Shown: one piece after another, positions 17,228 through 26,658 of the stretch | How positions within the stretch are numbered: position 1 is the stretch's first letter | Layout of the letters: each line of letters opens with the position of its first letter | From: Aurantimonas coralicida DSM 14790 | Lineage (GTDB): Bacteria; Pseudomonadota; Alphaproteobacteria; Rhizobiales; Rhizobiaceae | DNA length: 64,000 bases | Direction: 5' to 3' | Assembly: GCF_000421645.1 (NCBI RefSeq) | Contig: NZ_ATXK01000005.1 | Location: forward strand, 124,001 to 188,000 | Position numbers and translations under genes: made by a program | Notes under the pieces: generated by a model | Told to the model about the DNA's origin: nothing | Databases searched by the model: none | The model's input: only the letters and a program-made list of their open reading frames with translations

Positions 17228-17998
17228 TCAATTGCCGTTCGGGAACATGCGCGCATTGCCCGGCTGGTAGCCGCTGCCGGGCGTGAGAAAGCGACGGCGC
17301 TGCTCACGACCCTGTTCCGCCGCTGCGGCGCGCTCGGCTTCGGATAGGCTCTGAGCGCGCCCGTTAGCGGCGACGACGGCGGTGAGGTCGGCGAGCTGTT
17401 GGGCCTGCAGTGCGAGCAGTTGATTGCCGGCCTGCGTCGCCTGCAACGCCCCCGTCGCGCCCTGGCTTTGGCCGATAAGCGCTGACATCTCCGTACGGTT
17501 GGTGTCGATGTTGCCGACAACACCCGCCTGGACTCGCATAGCGTCCTGCAGACCACCGACAGTGTTCTGCCAGCGCTCCCGCGCCTGTGTGACGAGCGCC
17601 TGATCCGAGGCGGACATCGAGGCATTGCCATAGGTGGTCTGGAATGCTCGGTCGATCTGTTGGACGTTAAGGGCTATCCCCTGCGCCTCGCTCAGAAGCT
17701 GTTGCGTCCGCTGAACCGACTGTTGAAGCTGCTGAAGCGAAGAGTGCGGGAGGCTGGCAAGATTGCGCGCCTGATTGATCAGCATCTGAGCTTCGTTCTG
17801 AAGCTGAGTGATCTGCTGATTCACCTGCTGGAGGGTCCGCGCCGCAGTGAGGACGTTCTGGGCATAGTTCGTTGGGTCGTAGACGATCCACTGAGCGGCA
17901 GCCGGGGTGCTGAGGACCGGTGAAAGTGCGAGCGGGACCGCGAGGAGTGCGGCCGTCACGCGCAGTGCGCGACTGTGGGTTTGAATCAGACGTGTCAT
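17228..17998 (-). CDS. trbJ: conjugal transfer protein TrbJ (VirB5-like)
   Basis: This 256-residue secreted pilus-tip type protein has a clear signal peptide (ALRVTAALLAVPLALS, cleavage after PAAA before QWIVYDP). The mature part is glutamine-rich and coiled-coil in character (LQQVNQQITQLQNEAQMLINQARNL). The ATG at 17998 overlaps the trbE stop (ATGA). Confidence 0.92.
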   Translation of the reverse strand: MTRLIQTHSRALRVTAALLAVPLALSPVLSTPAAAQWIVYDPTNYAQNVLTAARTLQQVNQQITQLQNEAQMLINQARNLASLPHSSLQQLQQSVQRTQQLLSEAQGIALNVQQIDRAFQTTYGNASMSASDQALVTQARERWQNTVGGLQDAMRVQAGVVGNIDTNRTEMSALIGQSQGATGALQATQAGNQLLALQAQQLADLTAVVAANGRAQSLSEAERAAAAEQGREQRRRFLTPGSGYQPGNARMFPNGN

Positions 17999-20448
17999 GG
18001 ACGTGCCTCCGGGTCTTGTTGATTGACGTTGGTGAGGTCGGTGATCAGGTCGGCAGCCCAGTCGAGTCGGTTGGCCGCCAGCCACTCGGCGAGGAATCCC
18101 CCGGTGCCGCTTCGGGCGTGGACGTCGGCGATCATCGCTTGATGCTGTTTGGATGAGGCTGCGCACAGCGCCAGGGCCACATCCGACAGGCCCAGCTCGA
18201 ACAGGCGATTGCCCCGTCGCGACTGGCAGTAATAGTCTCGCTTGGGCGTTGCCCGCGCGAGGATTTCGATCTGCCGGTCGTTGAGACCGAAGCGGCGGTA
18301 AATAGCGGTGATCTGCGGCTCGACCGCGCGCTCGTTCGGCAGGAGGATGCGCGTTTGGCAGCTCTCGATAATCGCCGGCGCTATCGCAGAGCCGTCGATG
18401 TCGGAGAGCGACTGGGTGGCGAAGATGACGCTGGCGTTTTTCTTGCGCAGCGTCTTCAGCCATTCGCGGAGTTGTCCGGCGAAGCCGTCGTCGTCGAGGG
18501 CGAGCCAACCTTCATCCACGATCAGGAGTGTCGGCCGGCCGTCGAGGCGGTCCTCGATGCGATGGAAGAGATAGGCGAGCACCGCTGCCGCTGCACCGGT
18601 GCCGATCAGACCTTCGGTCTCGAAAGCCTGGACATGCGCCTCGCCGAGATGCTCGGCCTCAGCGTCCAACAGCCGGCCATAGGGGCCGCCGACGCAGTAG
18701 GGTCGCAGCGCCTGTTTCAGGTCATTGGACTGGAGAAGGACCGACAGCCCGGTCAACGTGCGCTCGGCGACCGGCGCTGACGCCAACGACGAAAGCGCCG
18801 ACCACAGATGCTCCTTGACCTCGGGCGTGACCGGCACGCTCTCTCGGGAGAGGATCGCGATCAGCCAGTCGGAGGCCCAGGCGCGCTCGGCGACGTCGTC
18901 GATGCGGGCGAGCGGCTGGAGCGACACACTCTCCTCGGAACCCTCAGTCAAACCGCCGCCGAGATCATGCCAGTCGCCCTGCATGGCGAGCGCCGCGGCG
19001 CGGATCGATCCGCCGAAGTCGAAGGCGAAGACCTGAGATTGTTGATAGCGGCGGAACTGGAGCGCCATGAGTGCGAGAAGCACCGATTTACCGGCGCCGG
19101 TCGGCCCGACGATCAGCGTATGACCGACATCGCCGACGTGGATGGAAAGCCGGAACGGGGTCGAGCCCTCCGTTCTGCCGTAAAGCAGTGGGGGTGCATC
19201 GAAGTGCTCGTCCCGTTCCGGTCCCGCCCACACCGCTGACAGCGGGATCATGTGAGCGAGATTCAATGTGCTGATGGGCGGCTGGCGGACGTTGGCGTAG
19301 ACATGCCCGGGGAGTGAGCCCAGCCAGGCGTCGACAGCATTGATGGTCTCAGTCATCGCCGTGAAGTCGCGGCCCTGAATGACCTTCTCCACCAGCCGGA
19401 GCTTCTCGGCCGCGACGCGGGGATCATCGTCCCAGACGGTGATGGTCGCGGTCACGTAGGCTTGGCCGGCATAGTCGGCGCCCAGTTCCTGTAGCGCCAT
19501 ATCAGCGTCAGCGGCCTTGTTGGCTGCGTCAGTGTCAACGAGCGCCGATGCCTCGTTGGTCATCACCTCCTTGAGAATGGCGGCGATCGACTTGCGCTTT
19601 GCGAACCACTGCCGCCGGATCTTTGTCAGCAGCTTGGTCGCGTCGGTCTTGTCGAGCAGGATCGCTCGGGTCGACCAGCGATAGGGAAAGGCAAGTCGGT
19701 TCAGCTCGTCGAGGATGCCGGGCGTCGTCGCGGTCGGGAAGCCGACGATAGTGAGGATGCGTACGTGCGCATCTCCAAGCCGGGGCTCCAGCCCGCCGGT
19801 GAGCGGCTGATCGGCGAGCAAAGCGTCGAGGTACATCGGCGTTTCGGGCACGCGGACGCGATGGCGCTTCGTCGAGATCGTCGAATGCAGGTAGGTGAGC
19901 GTTTCGGCGTCATCGAGCCATACGCACTCCGGCATGAAGGCGTCTATCAGGTTGAGGATACGGTCGGTGCGATCGACAAAACTTCGGAGCACTTCGCGCG
20001 CATCGACGCCGGCATGGTCCCGACCCTCGTAAAGCCAGGTCTCGGCACGGGCGGCATCCTCGGCCGGCGGTAGATAAAGGAATGTGAGAAAGTAGCTGGA
20101 TTCGAAATGGGCGCCGGCTTCTTCAAAGTCTGCCTTGCGCTCGGCATCGACAAGCGCCGAAGCGCTGTCGGCAAATGTGCTTGCCGGATATGACACCGCG
20201 CCATGGCGCTGCGCTTCGACGAATATGGCCCAGCCGGAACCAAGGCGACGGAAGGCGTTGTTCAGCCGGCCAGCGACGGCGACGAGCTCGGCTGGCACTG
20301 CGCTGTCGAGGTCAGGACCGCGAAAGCGGGCCGAGCGCTGCAGGCTGCCGTCTTTGTTGAGGACGACGCCGTCGCCGGCGAGCGCCGCCCAGGGTAGGAA
20401 GTCGGCGAGCCGGGTATTCCGATTGCGGTATTCGGCTAGGTTCATCAT
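17995..20448 (-). CDS. trbE: conjugal transfer ATPase TrbE (VirB4-like)
   Basis: This 817-residue ATPase powers pilus assembly and DNA transport. The N-terminal VirB4 domain begins MMNLAEYRNRNTRLADFLPW; the motor domain has the Walker A motif VGPTGAGKSVLLAL near residue 445 and the Walker B region LLIVDEGWLAL near 650, with a late FATQSLSDI motif. I chose the ATG at 20448 because AGGAG lies seven bases upstream; a GTG at 20463 and an ATG at 20445 are alternatives. Confidence 0.93.
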   Translation of the reverse strand: MMNLAEYRNRNTRLADFLPWAALAGDGVVLNKDGSLQRSARFRGPDLDSAVPAELVAVAGRLNNAFRRLGSGWAIFVEAQRHGAVSYPASTFADSASALVDAERKADFEEAGAHFESSYFLTFLYLPPAEDAARAETWLYEGRDHAGVDAREVLRSFVDRTDRILNLIDAFMPECVWLDDAETLTYLHSTISTKRHRVRVPETPMYLDALLADQPLTGGLEPRLGDAHVRILTIVGFPTATTPGILDELNRLAFPYRWSTRAILLDKTDATKLLTKIRRQWFAKRKSIAAILKEVMTNEASALVDTDAANKAADADMALQELGADYAGQAYVTATITVWDDDPRVAAEKLRLVEKVIQGRDFTAMTETINAVDAWLGSLPGHVYANVRQPPISTLNLAHMIPLSAVWAGPERDEHFDAPPLLYGRTEGSTPFRLSIHVGDVGHTLIVGPTGAGKSVLLALMALQFRRYQQSQVFAFDFGGSIRAAALAMQGDWHDLGGGLTEGSEESVSLQPLARIDDVAERAWASDWLIAILSRESVPVTPEVKEHLWSALSSLASAPVAERTLTGLSVLLQSNDLKQALRPYCVGGPYGRLLDAEAEHLGEAHVQAFETEGLIGTGAAAAVLAYLFHRIEDRLDGRPTLLIVDEGWLALDDDGFAGQLREWLKTLRKKNASVIFATQSLSDIDGSAIAPAIIESCQTRILLPNERAVEPQITAIYRRFGLNDRQIEILARATPKRDYYCQSRRGNRLFELGLSDVALALCAASSKQHQAMIADVHARSGTGGFLAEWLAANRLDWAADLITDLTNVNQQDPEARP

Positions 20449-20459
20449 TGCCCGGCTCC

Positions 20460-20741
20460 TCACGTTGCCAAGTGGCCGGGGATGCGCAGATGCTTGCGCA
20501 CGACGTCGACAAATTGCGGATCACGTTTGGCCGCCCAGACGGCGGCGAAGTGGCCGACCGCCCATAGCGCCAGCCCGACCAGCCAAAGGCGAAGGCCCAA
20601 GCCAAGCGCGGCGGCCAGGGTGCCATTGAGGATCGCGAGCGAGCGCGGCGCACCGCCGAGCAGGATGTGCTCGGTCAGCGCACGATGAACCGGCACGGAA
20701 AAGCCCGGTACGTCCGCGCTATGATCCGCTCCAACGGCCAT
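20460..20741 (-). CDS. trbD: conjugal transfer protein TrbD (VirB3-like)
   Basis: This 93-residue membrane protein has the VirB3 pattern: VPVHRALTEHILLGGAPRSLAILNGTLAAAL, then a second hydrophobic helix (RLWLVGLALWAVGHFAAVWAAKRDPQFVDV). It partners TrbE at the inner membrane. Its start overlaps the trbC stop by one base (TGATG). A longer ATG-initiated frame exists but crosses trbC and is not credible. Confidence 0.9.
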   Translation of the reverse strand: MAVGADHSADVPGFSVPVHRALTEHILLGGAPRSLAILNGTLAAALGLGLRLWLVGLALWAVGHFAAVWAAKRDPQFVDVVRKHLRIPGHLAT

Positions 20742-21073
20742 CAGACAAGCGCCCCGCCGCCGAACGAGAAGAACGAGAGGAAGAAGCTCGACGCGGCGAA
20801 GGCGATCGACAGGCCGAACACGATCTGGATCAGGCGGCGCGCTCCGCCCGACGTGTCGCCGAAGGCGAGAGTCAGGCCGGTGATGATGATGATCATCACC
20901 GCGATGATCTTTGCGACCGGGCCCTCGATCGATTCGAGGATCGACTGCAGAGGAGCTTCCCATGGCATCGACGAACCGGACGCATGAGCGGCAGGTGCGA
21001 GGGCTATGGAAATGAAAGTGACGGAAGCCGCCGTGGCGATGTGACGGCGGATGCGCAGGGCATGCTTGATCAT
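20741..21073 (-). CDS. trbC: conjugal pilin TrbC (VirB2-like)
   Basis: This 110-residue pilin precursor has a long signal segment (IATAASVTFISIALAPAAHA) and two hydrophobic helices (VAKIIAVMIIIITGLTLAFG and LIQIVFGLSIAFAASSFFLSFF) that form the pilus subunit. The TraF-type peptidase at 27818 is the likely processing enzyme. It overlaps trbB by one base. Confidence 0.92.
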   Translation of the reverse strand: MIKHALRIRRHIATAASVTFISIALAPAAHASGSSMPWEAPLQSILESIEGPVAKIIAVMIIIITGLTLAFGDTSGGARRLIQIVFGLSIAFAASSFFLSFFSFGGGALV

Positions 21074-22053
21074 TACCTGTCTCCTGAGATGGACGGAATT
21101 GTTGGAGTGACGCAGTAGTCGCCGTCGGGGCCCAGGCCTTCGACGCGGGCAAGCTCGGCAAGGCGGCGCGAGGAGCCGCGGCCGGAGAGCACCGCAACCA
21201 GATCAATGGTCTCGGCGATCAGCGCGCGCGGAACCGTGACGACGGCTTCCTGGATGAGTTGCTCCATCCGGCGAAGAGCGCCGATGGCGGTGCCGGCGTG
21301 GATCGTGCCGACGCCGCCGGGATGGCCGGTGCCCCAGGCCTTCAGCAGATCGAGCGCCTCTGCACCGCGCACTTCGCCGATCGGGATGCGGTCGGGACGA
21401 AGACGCAACGAGGAACGGACAAGATCGGAGAGAGAAGCGACGCCGTCCTTCGTGCGCATTGCGACCAGGTTTGGCGCGGCGCATTGCAGTTCACGGGTGT
21501 CCTCGATCAACACGACGCGATCGGATGTCTTCGATACCTCCGCTAACAGGGCGTTCGTGAGCGTGGTCTTACCGGTGGAGGTGCCGCCGGCGACGAGAAT
21601 GTTCCGCCTATGAAGAACGGCCTGACGCAGTGTTTCGGCTTGGTCGGACAGCATGATGCCAGCCGCGACATAGTCATCGAGCGTGAACACGGCGACGGCT
21701 GGCTTCCGGATCGCGAAAGCCGGCGCGGACACCACCGGCGGCAGAAGGCCCTCAAACCGCTCCTCTGTTTCAGGCAGTTCGGCGGAGACGCGGGGCGCCC
21801 CGGCATGAACCTCGGCCCCGACGTGATGTGCGACAAGTCGAACTATGCGTTCGCCGTCGGCTGGAGATAGCCGTTCACCGGTGTCGGAGAGACCTTCCGA
21901 CAACCGGTCGACCCAGAGCCGCCCGTCGGGGTTGAGCATCACCTCGACGATTGCGGGGTCTTCCAGAAACGTGGCGATCGCCGGGCCGAGCGCAGTGCGC
22001 AGCATCCGAGCCCCGCGAAGGATCGCCTCCGATTTCTGGTGAGCTGCCGTCAC
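21073..22053 (-). CDS. trbB: conjugal transfer ATPase TrbB (VirB11-like)
   Basis: This 326-residue hexameric traffic ATPase of the type IV system has Walker A at residues 155-164 ([10 protein letters not shown]), the Asp box [10 protein letters not shown], Walker [18 protein letters not shown] and the His box [10 protein letters not shown]. It is the first gene of the trbBCDEJKLFGI run; the 169 bases in front separate it from the CopG-type gene and probably contain the operon promoter. Confidence 0.94.
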   Translation of the reverse strand: MTAAHQKSEAILRGARMLRTALGPAIATFLEDPAIVEVMLNPDGRLWVDRLSEGLSDTGERLSPADGERIVRLVAHHVGAEVHAGAPRVSAELPETEERFEGLLPPVVSAPAFAIRKPAVAVFTLDDYVAAGIMLSDQAETLRQAVLHRRNILVAGGTSTGKTTLTNALLAEVSKTSDRVVLIEDTRELQCAAPNLVAMRTKDGVASLSDLVRSSLRLRPDRIPIGEVRGAEALDLLKAWGTGHPGGVGTIHAGTAIGALRRMEQLIQEAVVTVPRALIAETIDLVAVLSGRGSSRRLAELARVEGLGPDGDYCVTPTIPSISGDR

Positions 22054-22222
22054 GCTGTCCCCGTTCTTTTGCGGGACCGCCGCGGGCGGCCCTGGATCGG
22101 GGATGAGTAGAAGAGGCAGAAATCATGGCGTGACAACAACCATCATGTGGCCGTCGTACTGTGGCGTACAAAGACAGGGAAACGGCGGAACGGTCGAATA
22201 CTTGTGATACGTCAACCAGTGA

Positions 22223-22654
22223 TTATTCCGCGTCGCGCGCGGGGATGTCTTCCGCGATTTCCTGCCTGAGCTTCGGACCTTGCGCGAGTCGTCTGCCGAG
22301 CGCGGTCACGAAGGCTTCGTAGCGCTCCGACGCTTTGGCGCGAGCCGCAACTTGCGCCGGCTCCGGCAACGGCGGGTTGGAGGTCAGCCAGAAGCGGATG
22401 AACACGGCGAGCGTCTCGACCGATATTCCCAGATCGCGCTCCATGCGCGCCATGCGTCGGTCGAGCTGGTCAAGCCGCTTCGTCGTCGCGGCCTCCTGAC
22501 GCTCGGCAGCGTCCGGCGAGAGGAATGAAGCGATACCGGCCTCGGCTACCAGTGACAGGGACAGATCGCGCCGGGCAGCATGGGCTGCGAGCGCCTTCAT
22601 GACGTCCGGGTCGAGATAGACCGACAGCCGCTGCTTCTTCAAAGGTTTGGTCAC
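22223..22654 (-). CDS. CopG-type ribbon-helix-helix protein
   Basis: This 143-residue protein has an N-terminal ribbon-helix-helix (strand QRLSVYLDPDVM, helix KALAAHAARRDLSLSLVAEAGI) and a coiled-coil middle (TTKRLDQLDRRMARMERDLGIS). It lies between traG and trbB on the transfer strand. The usual role is repression of the transfer operon or help to the relaxase at the origin; the sequence does not decide between them. The traG stop is nine bases upstream. Confidence 0.85.
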   Translation of the reverse strand: MTKPLKKQRLSVYLDPDVMKALAAHAARRDLSLSLVAEAGIASFLSPDAAERQEAATTKRLDQLDRRMARMERDLGISVETLAVFIRFWLTSNPPLPEPAQVAARAKASERYEAFVTALGRRLAQGPKLRQEIAEDIPARDAE

Positions 22655-22663
22655 CCCCGCCTC

Positions 22664-24649
22664 CTATAGCTCGATGCCATCGCCAGGATCGAGCGATGCC
22701 TGCCGAGCGACTTGGCGCATGGTCTGCGTCATGCGGCTGAGGCGCGCAGCATCCTCATCGACGTCGTCGCGAGGATCGATCTCGAATTCGTTGTCGACGA
22801 TCGCCTTGCGTTCGACTGTTTTGATGCGGCTCAGTTCAGGCTGATGCCGCTGCTCGGAGTCCGTCGGGTCGTCGTCGGCTAGGTTATCTGCCGGAGCTGG
22901 CGCACTCAGTACGGGAGGTTCCGGTATGGCGAGCGCGCTCCAATCGTCGGCTCGAGCGCTTGCGGGCTTCGTGAGTGCGGGGGGCGTAAGGATGCGCTCC
23001 TGAAGCCGACGATCCTCGTAATAGCGTGCCTTCTTTGCGCGGATAGGCGGGATGCCGGCGACCATGACGATCTCGTCTGACGGCGGGAGCTGCATGATCT
23101 CGCCCGGCGTGAGCAATTGCCGTGCAGTCTCCGAGCGCGACACCATCAGGTGGCCGAGCCAGGGCGATAGCCGGTGGCCGGCATAGTTCTTCATGGCCTT
23201 CATTTCGGTCGCGGTGCCAAGCGCATCCGAAACGCGCTTCGCAGTTCGCTCGTCGTTGGTGGCGAAGCTGACGCGCACATGGCAGTTATCGAGGATCGAG
23301 TTGTTCGGACCGTAAGCTTTCTCGATTTGGTTCAGCGATTGCGCGATGAGGAACGCCTTCAGACCGTAGCCTGCCATGAAGGCGAGCGCGCTCTCGAAAA
23401 AGTCCAGGCGCCCAAGGGCGGGAAATTCGTCGAGCATGAGCAGCAGCCGGTGTCGATTGCTCTTCGCCTGCAGGTCCTCGGTGAGGCGACGGCCGACCTG
23501 ATTGAGGATCAGGCGGATCAGCGGCTTGGTCCGGTTGATGTCCGATGGCGGCACCACGAGGTAGAGCGTGGTCGGATACTTGCCTCCAACCATGTCGGCG
23601 ATACGCCAGTCGCAGCGACGGGTGACCTCGGCCACGACGGGATCGCGATACAGGCCGAGGAACGACATCGCTGTCGACAGCACCCCGGAGCGCTCGTTAT
23701 CGGACTTGTTGAGCAGTTCGCGGGCGGCGCTGGCGATCACCGGATGTGGACCGGCCTCGCCGAGATGGGCGGTCTTCATCATCGCCGCGAGGGTCGACTC
23801 GATCGGGCGCTTCGGATCGGAGAGAAAGGCGGCGACGCCGGCCAATGTCTTGTCGGCCTCTGCGTACAGGACATGCAGGATCGCGCCGACCAGAAGCGCG
23901 TGCGATGTCTTCTCCCAGTGGTTTCGCTTTTCGAGCGAGCCTTCCGGGTCGACGAGAATGTCGGCGATGTTCTGCACGTCGCGGACTTCCCATTCGCCGC
24001 GGCGCACTTCGAGCAGCGGGTTGTAGGCCGCCGACTTCGCGTTCGTCGGATCGAAGAGCAGCACGCGGCCATGCCGTGCGCGATAGCCGGCGGTGAGCGT
24101 CCAGTTCTCGCCCTTGATGTCGTGGACGATCGCCGACCCCGGCCACGTCAAGAGCGAAGGCACCACCAGGCCAACGCCCTTGCCGGAACGGGTCGGCGCG
24201 AAGCACAGCACATGCTCCGGACCGTCATGGCGGAGATACTCGCGCTCATGCCTGCCGAGTACGACTCCGTCGGGGCCGAGCAGTCCTGCCGCCTTCACCT
24301 CTTCCGGTCGTGCCCAGCGGGCCGAGCCATAGGTCTCGACGTTCTTGGCTTCACGCGCCCGCCATACCGACATGCCGATCGCGACGGCGATGGAGATGAA
24401 GCCACCCGACGCGGCGATATAGGCGCCCTCGACAAAGATCGGCGGCGCATAGGCGTCGTAGAAATACCACCACCAGAAGAAGGCCGGGGGATAATAGATC
24501 GGCCATCCGGCCAGTTCGAACCAAGGCTGACCGAGCTGGGGCTGGAAGCCGAGACGGTAGGCTGTCCATTGCGTGGCGCCCCAGGTCGTCATCAACACGA
24601 TCAGGAAAACGGTGAGGATCTGCCCCCAGAGGATTTTCGTCGCCGACAT
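22664..24649 (-). CDS. traG: type IV coupling protein TraG (VirD4-like)
   Basis: This 661-residue inner-membrane ATPase brings the relaxase-DNA complex to the channel. It has N-terminal membrane helices (ILTVFLIVLMTTWG; YIAASGGFISIAVAIGMSVW), Walker A at residues 151-160 (APTRSGKGVG), and a Walker B region at LLLMLDEFPALG. It follows the relaxase by 25 bases, the usual arrangement. The C-terminus is acidic (VDEDAARLSRM) and may contact cargo. Confidence 0.94.
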   Translation of the reverse strand: MSATKILWGQILTVFLIVLMTTWGATQWTAYRLGFQPQLGQPWFELAGWPIYYPPAFFWWWYFYDAYAPPIFVEGAYIAASGGFISIAVAIGMSVWRAREAKNVETYGSARWARPEEVKAAGLLGPDGVVLGRHEREYLRHDGPEHVLCFAPTRSGKGVGLVVPSLLTWPGSAIVHDIKGENWTLTAGYRARHGRVLLFDPTNAKSAAYNPLLEVRRGEWEVRDVQNIADILVDPEGSLEKRNHWEKTSHALLVGAILHVLYAEADKTLAGVAAFLSDPKRPIESTLAAMMKTAHLGEAGPHPVIASAARELLNKSDNERSGVLSTAMSFLGLYRDPVVAEVTRRCDWRIADMVGGKYPTTLYLVVPPSDINRTKPLIRLILNQVGRRLTEDLQAKSNRHRLLLMLDEFPALGRLDFFESALAFMAGYGLKAFLIAQSLNQIEKAYGPNNSILDNCHVRVSFATNDERTAKRVSDALGTATEMKAMKNYAGHRLSPWLGHLMVSRSETARQLLTPGEIMQLPPSDEIVMVAGIPPIRAKKARYYEDRRLQERILTPPALTKPASARADDWSALAIPEPPVLSAPAPADNLADDDPTDSEQRHQPELSRIKTVERKAIVDNEFEIDPRDDVDEDAARLSRMTQTMRQVARQASLDPGDGIEL

Positions 24650-24674
24650 GGCAGGTACTCCTTTCTTGGTGGGG

Positions 24675-26414
24675 CTACATGCCGAGGCCGCGATTGCGGC
24701 CGAAGCTCCAGTCGACGCCGCCGCCCCCGCGCGAGACCCCGGAGACGTGCTGGCCGAGTTGACGTTCGAGGGACGGCGACCAGGGCACGAGCTGGAAGCC
24801 GAGCCCGTCGTCGATCATGGCGAAGCGGCCGGAGGCGAGCGCGAAGCGCTGGCGATAGGTGCCCGCCACATACTCGCCCGTTCCGGCCTTCGAGAATGGC
24901 CGGCCGGTCTCGGCCGCGAGCTTCTCCCCGAGCGCTTCGACCTCGCGCTGGCGCAAAGTTTCGATCAGCCCCGGCGAGAAGCTGACGCCGCGGGTCTGAC
25001 GCTCGGCGAGCCCTTGGTGGATAAGATGCTCGGCGCGTCGGTCCATTGCCTGCCGCACCTCCGCGCCAAAGCCGCCTCCACCGAGAGCCACCGGTTCGCG
25101 GGCGATAGCCTGCCGGTCGAGCCAGGTGGCGCCGGTCGCATGGACCTGCTGTTCGATATCGAGATCGGATCGAACAGCGAGTGCGACACGGCGGCGGCCC
25201 TGCACGTCGTCGAACTTGCGCAGCTCGACGATCGAACCCGGCGCGCTGTCGGCAGCCGCGTCGAGATCGGGGAGCTTAATATGATGGGTTCGCCCGTCGG
25301 TGCCGTCGACGACGGCGTAGGCCGTGCCCTTCAGTTCGTCGTCGAGACCGCGATCGACCAGACGCCCGATAACAGGGTCATCGATGCTTTCGCCCGCGAG
25401 CACATAGCTCGCGGCGCCACGCTCGATGCCGCGCTCGGTCAGGCCACGATGGATGCGCTTGATGATGTCGCCGCGTTCACCGAGGGCGCGTAGAGTCTTC
25501 TCCGCAGTCTCCGACACAACCCATTGACCGGGACCGACCTGATCGGCGAGACCAAGCGTCTCCAGCTTGCGCAGCCTGCCGACCTTCAACGCGTGGAACT
25601 CGTCAGGCTTCTGATCGGGACGTGGCGCGAGGTCGACGATGCCGCTGCGATAGCTGTCGCGGGAGATCTGCCGATCGAGATCGGTCCAGCGTTCCGCCTC
25701 GACCTGACGTCCGAGGTTACGACGGATCTCCTGCTCGGTGCGGGGCCCCAGTTCCTGGGTGACGAGGTCCTGCGCGCGGGCGCGCATGCCCTCCTTGATG
25801 TAGTCGCGGGAGATTACGAGGTCCTGGCTGTCGTCGGTACGTCCCCGCAGGATGATGTGGACATGGGGATTGTCGGTGTTCCAATGATCGACGCCGACCC
25901 AGTCGAGCTTGGTGCCGAGGTCCTTTTCCATCTGCCCCATCAGGTCGCGGGCGTATGTCCTGAGGTCGGACATCTCCGTTGCGTCCTCCGGTGAGACGAT
26001 GAAGCGGAAATGATGGCGGTCGTCCTGGGTTCGCTCAGCGAAGGCCTTGGGATCGGCGTCTCCGGTCTCGGGACCGAACAGCTGGGCCTTCTCCCCGTCC
26101 CGGGTAACACCCTCGCGCCTGAGGTAGCTGAGGTGGGCGCTAAGCGGCGCGGCCTTGGCGGTGTGCCGCACGACGCGCGTCTTGAAAACCACGTTGCGCG
26201 ACCGGCTGGTCAGGAGCCGGTTGGCCTGCACTGTCGCGCGCTGCCCGCGACCGAACCGCGAGCGATTGCTCTTGGTGATCTGGCCGGATCGCGAGACGCG
26301 GCCGCCAGCCCGCTGTGCGGCCGCAAGTGCCTGAGCGATGAAGGGCCGTGCCTGTTGCGCGCGGGTCGAGCGGATGCGGCCAGGCCGGATGCGGAAATCG
26401 TCCTCGCCGCTCAT
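24675..26414 (-). CDS. relaxase/mobilisation nuclease (VirD2-like, DUF3363)
   Basis: This 579-residue DNA-nicking transesterase starts conjugation at oriT. The relaxase domain spans about residues 75-260; the metal-binding motif DHWNTDNPHVHIILRG (HxH at 184-186) is intact, and a tyrosine-bearing N-terminal motif HLSYLRREGV is at 95-103. The C-terminal half matches the DUF3363 region seen in this group. I chose the ATG at 26414 because the upstream in-frame stretch is cysteine-rich non-coding sequence. The 244 bases in front are the likely oriT. Confidence 0.9.
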   Translation of the reverse strand: MSGEDDFRIRPGRIRSTRAQQARPFIAQALAAAQRAGGRVSRSGQITKSNRSRFGRGQRATVQANRLLTSRSRNVVFKTRVVRHTAKAAPLSAHLSYLRREGVTRDGEKAQLFGPETGDADPKAFAERTQDDRHHFRFIVSPEDATEMSDLRTYARDLMGQMEKDLGTKLDWVGVDHWNTDNPHVHIILRGRTDDSQDLVISRDYIKEGMRARAQDLVTQELGPRTEQEIRRNLGRQVEAERWTDLDRQISRDSYRSGIVDLAPRPDQKPDEFHALKVGRLRKLETLGLADQVGPGQWVVSETAEKTLRALGERGDIIKRIHRGLTERGIERGAASYVLAGESIDDPVIGRLVDRGLDDELKGTAYAVVDGTDGRTHHIKLPDLDAAADSAPGSIVELRKFDDVQGRRRVALAVRSDLDIEQQVHATGATWLDRQAIAREPVALGGGGFGAEVRQAMDRRAEHLIHQGLAERQTRGVSFSPGLIETLRQREVEALGEKLAAETGRPFSKAGTGEYVAGTYRQRFALASGRFAMIDDGLGFQLVPWSPSLERQLGQHVSGVSRGGGGVDWSFGRNRGLGM

Positions 26415-26658
26415 CGCCAAAGCTCCGCACATCGCGCAAAGCGAAGGAAACACTTGGAAAAATGGCGAATGCGCAGGCTGCGCCGGCAAGGTGCACCTCG
26501 CGCAAATGCGCCATAAGCCCCTGAAAACACACGACCGCACCAAGCCGCACATCGCCGGCTTTTATCTCGCCATCTTTCGGTTGTGCTGACTGCTCCCCCT
26601 CCGCAGACTGCCCATCTTCCGCCAAGGCACGCCACGGTACGAACGGGTGCGAACGCGG
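26415..26658. other. gene-free region upstream of the relaxase, candidate oriT
   Basis: This 244-base space lies between the relaxase start and the lytic transglycosylase stop. It contains an imperfect inverted repeat (TGGCGAATGCGC near 26463 and GCGCAAATGCGCCA near 26499) with a GC-rich centre and a less GC-rich patch on each side. Relaxases of this family usually nick just upstream of their own gene. No nick-site consensus was recognised, so the assignment rests on position and the repeat. Confidence 0.35.

Noticed and set aside
22054..22222. GTAC...GTAC repeats and a TTGACG hexamer in the gap before trbB as a defined promoter
   Set aside because: No -10 element was found at a proper distance; the promoter is likely here but not placed.
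23174..24985. A 603-codon plus-strand open frame opposite traG and the end of the relaxase gene
   Set aside because: It mirrors the traG coding frame on high-GC DNA, has no ribosome site or domain, and TraG with its Walker motif is certain.
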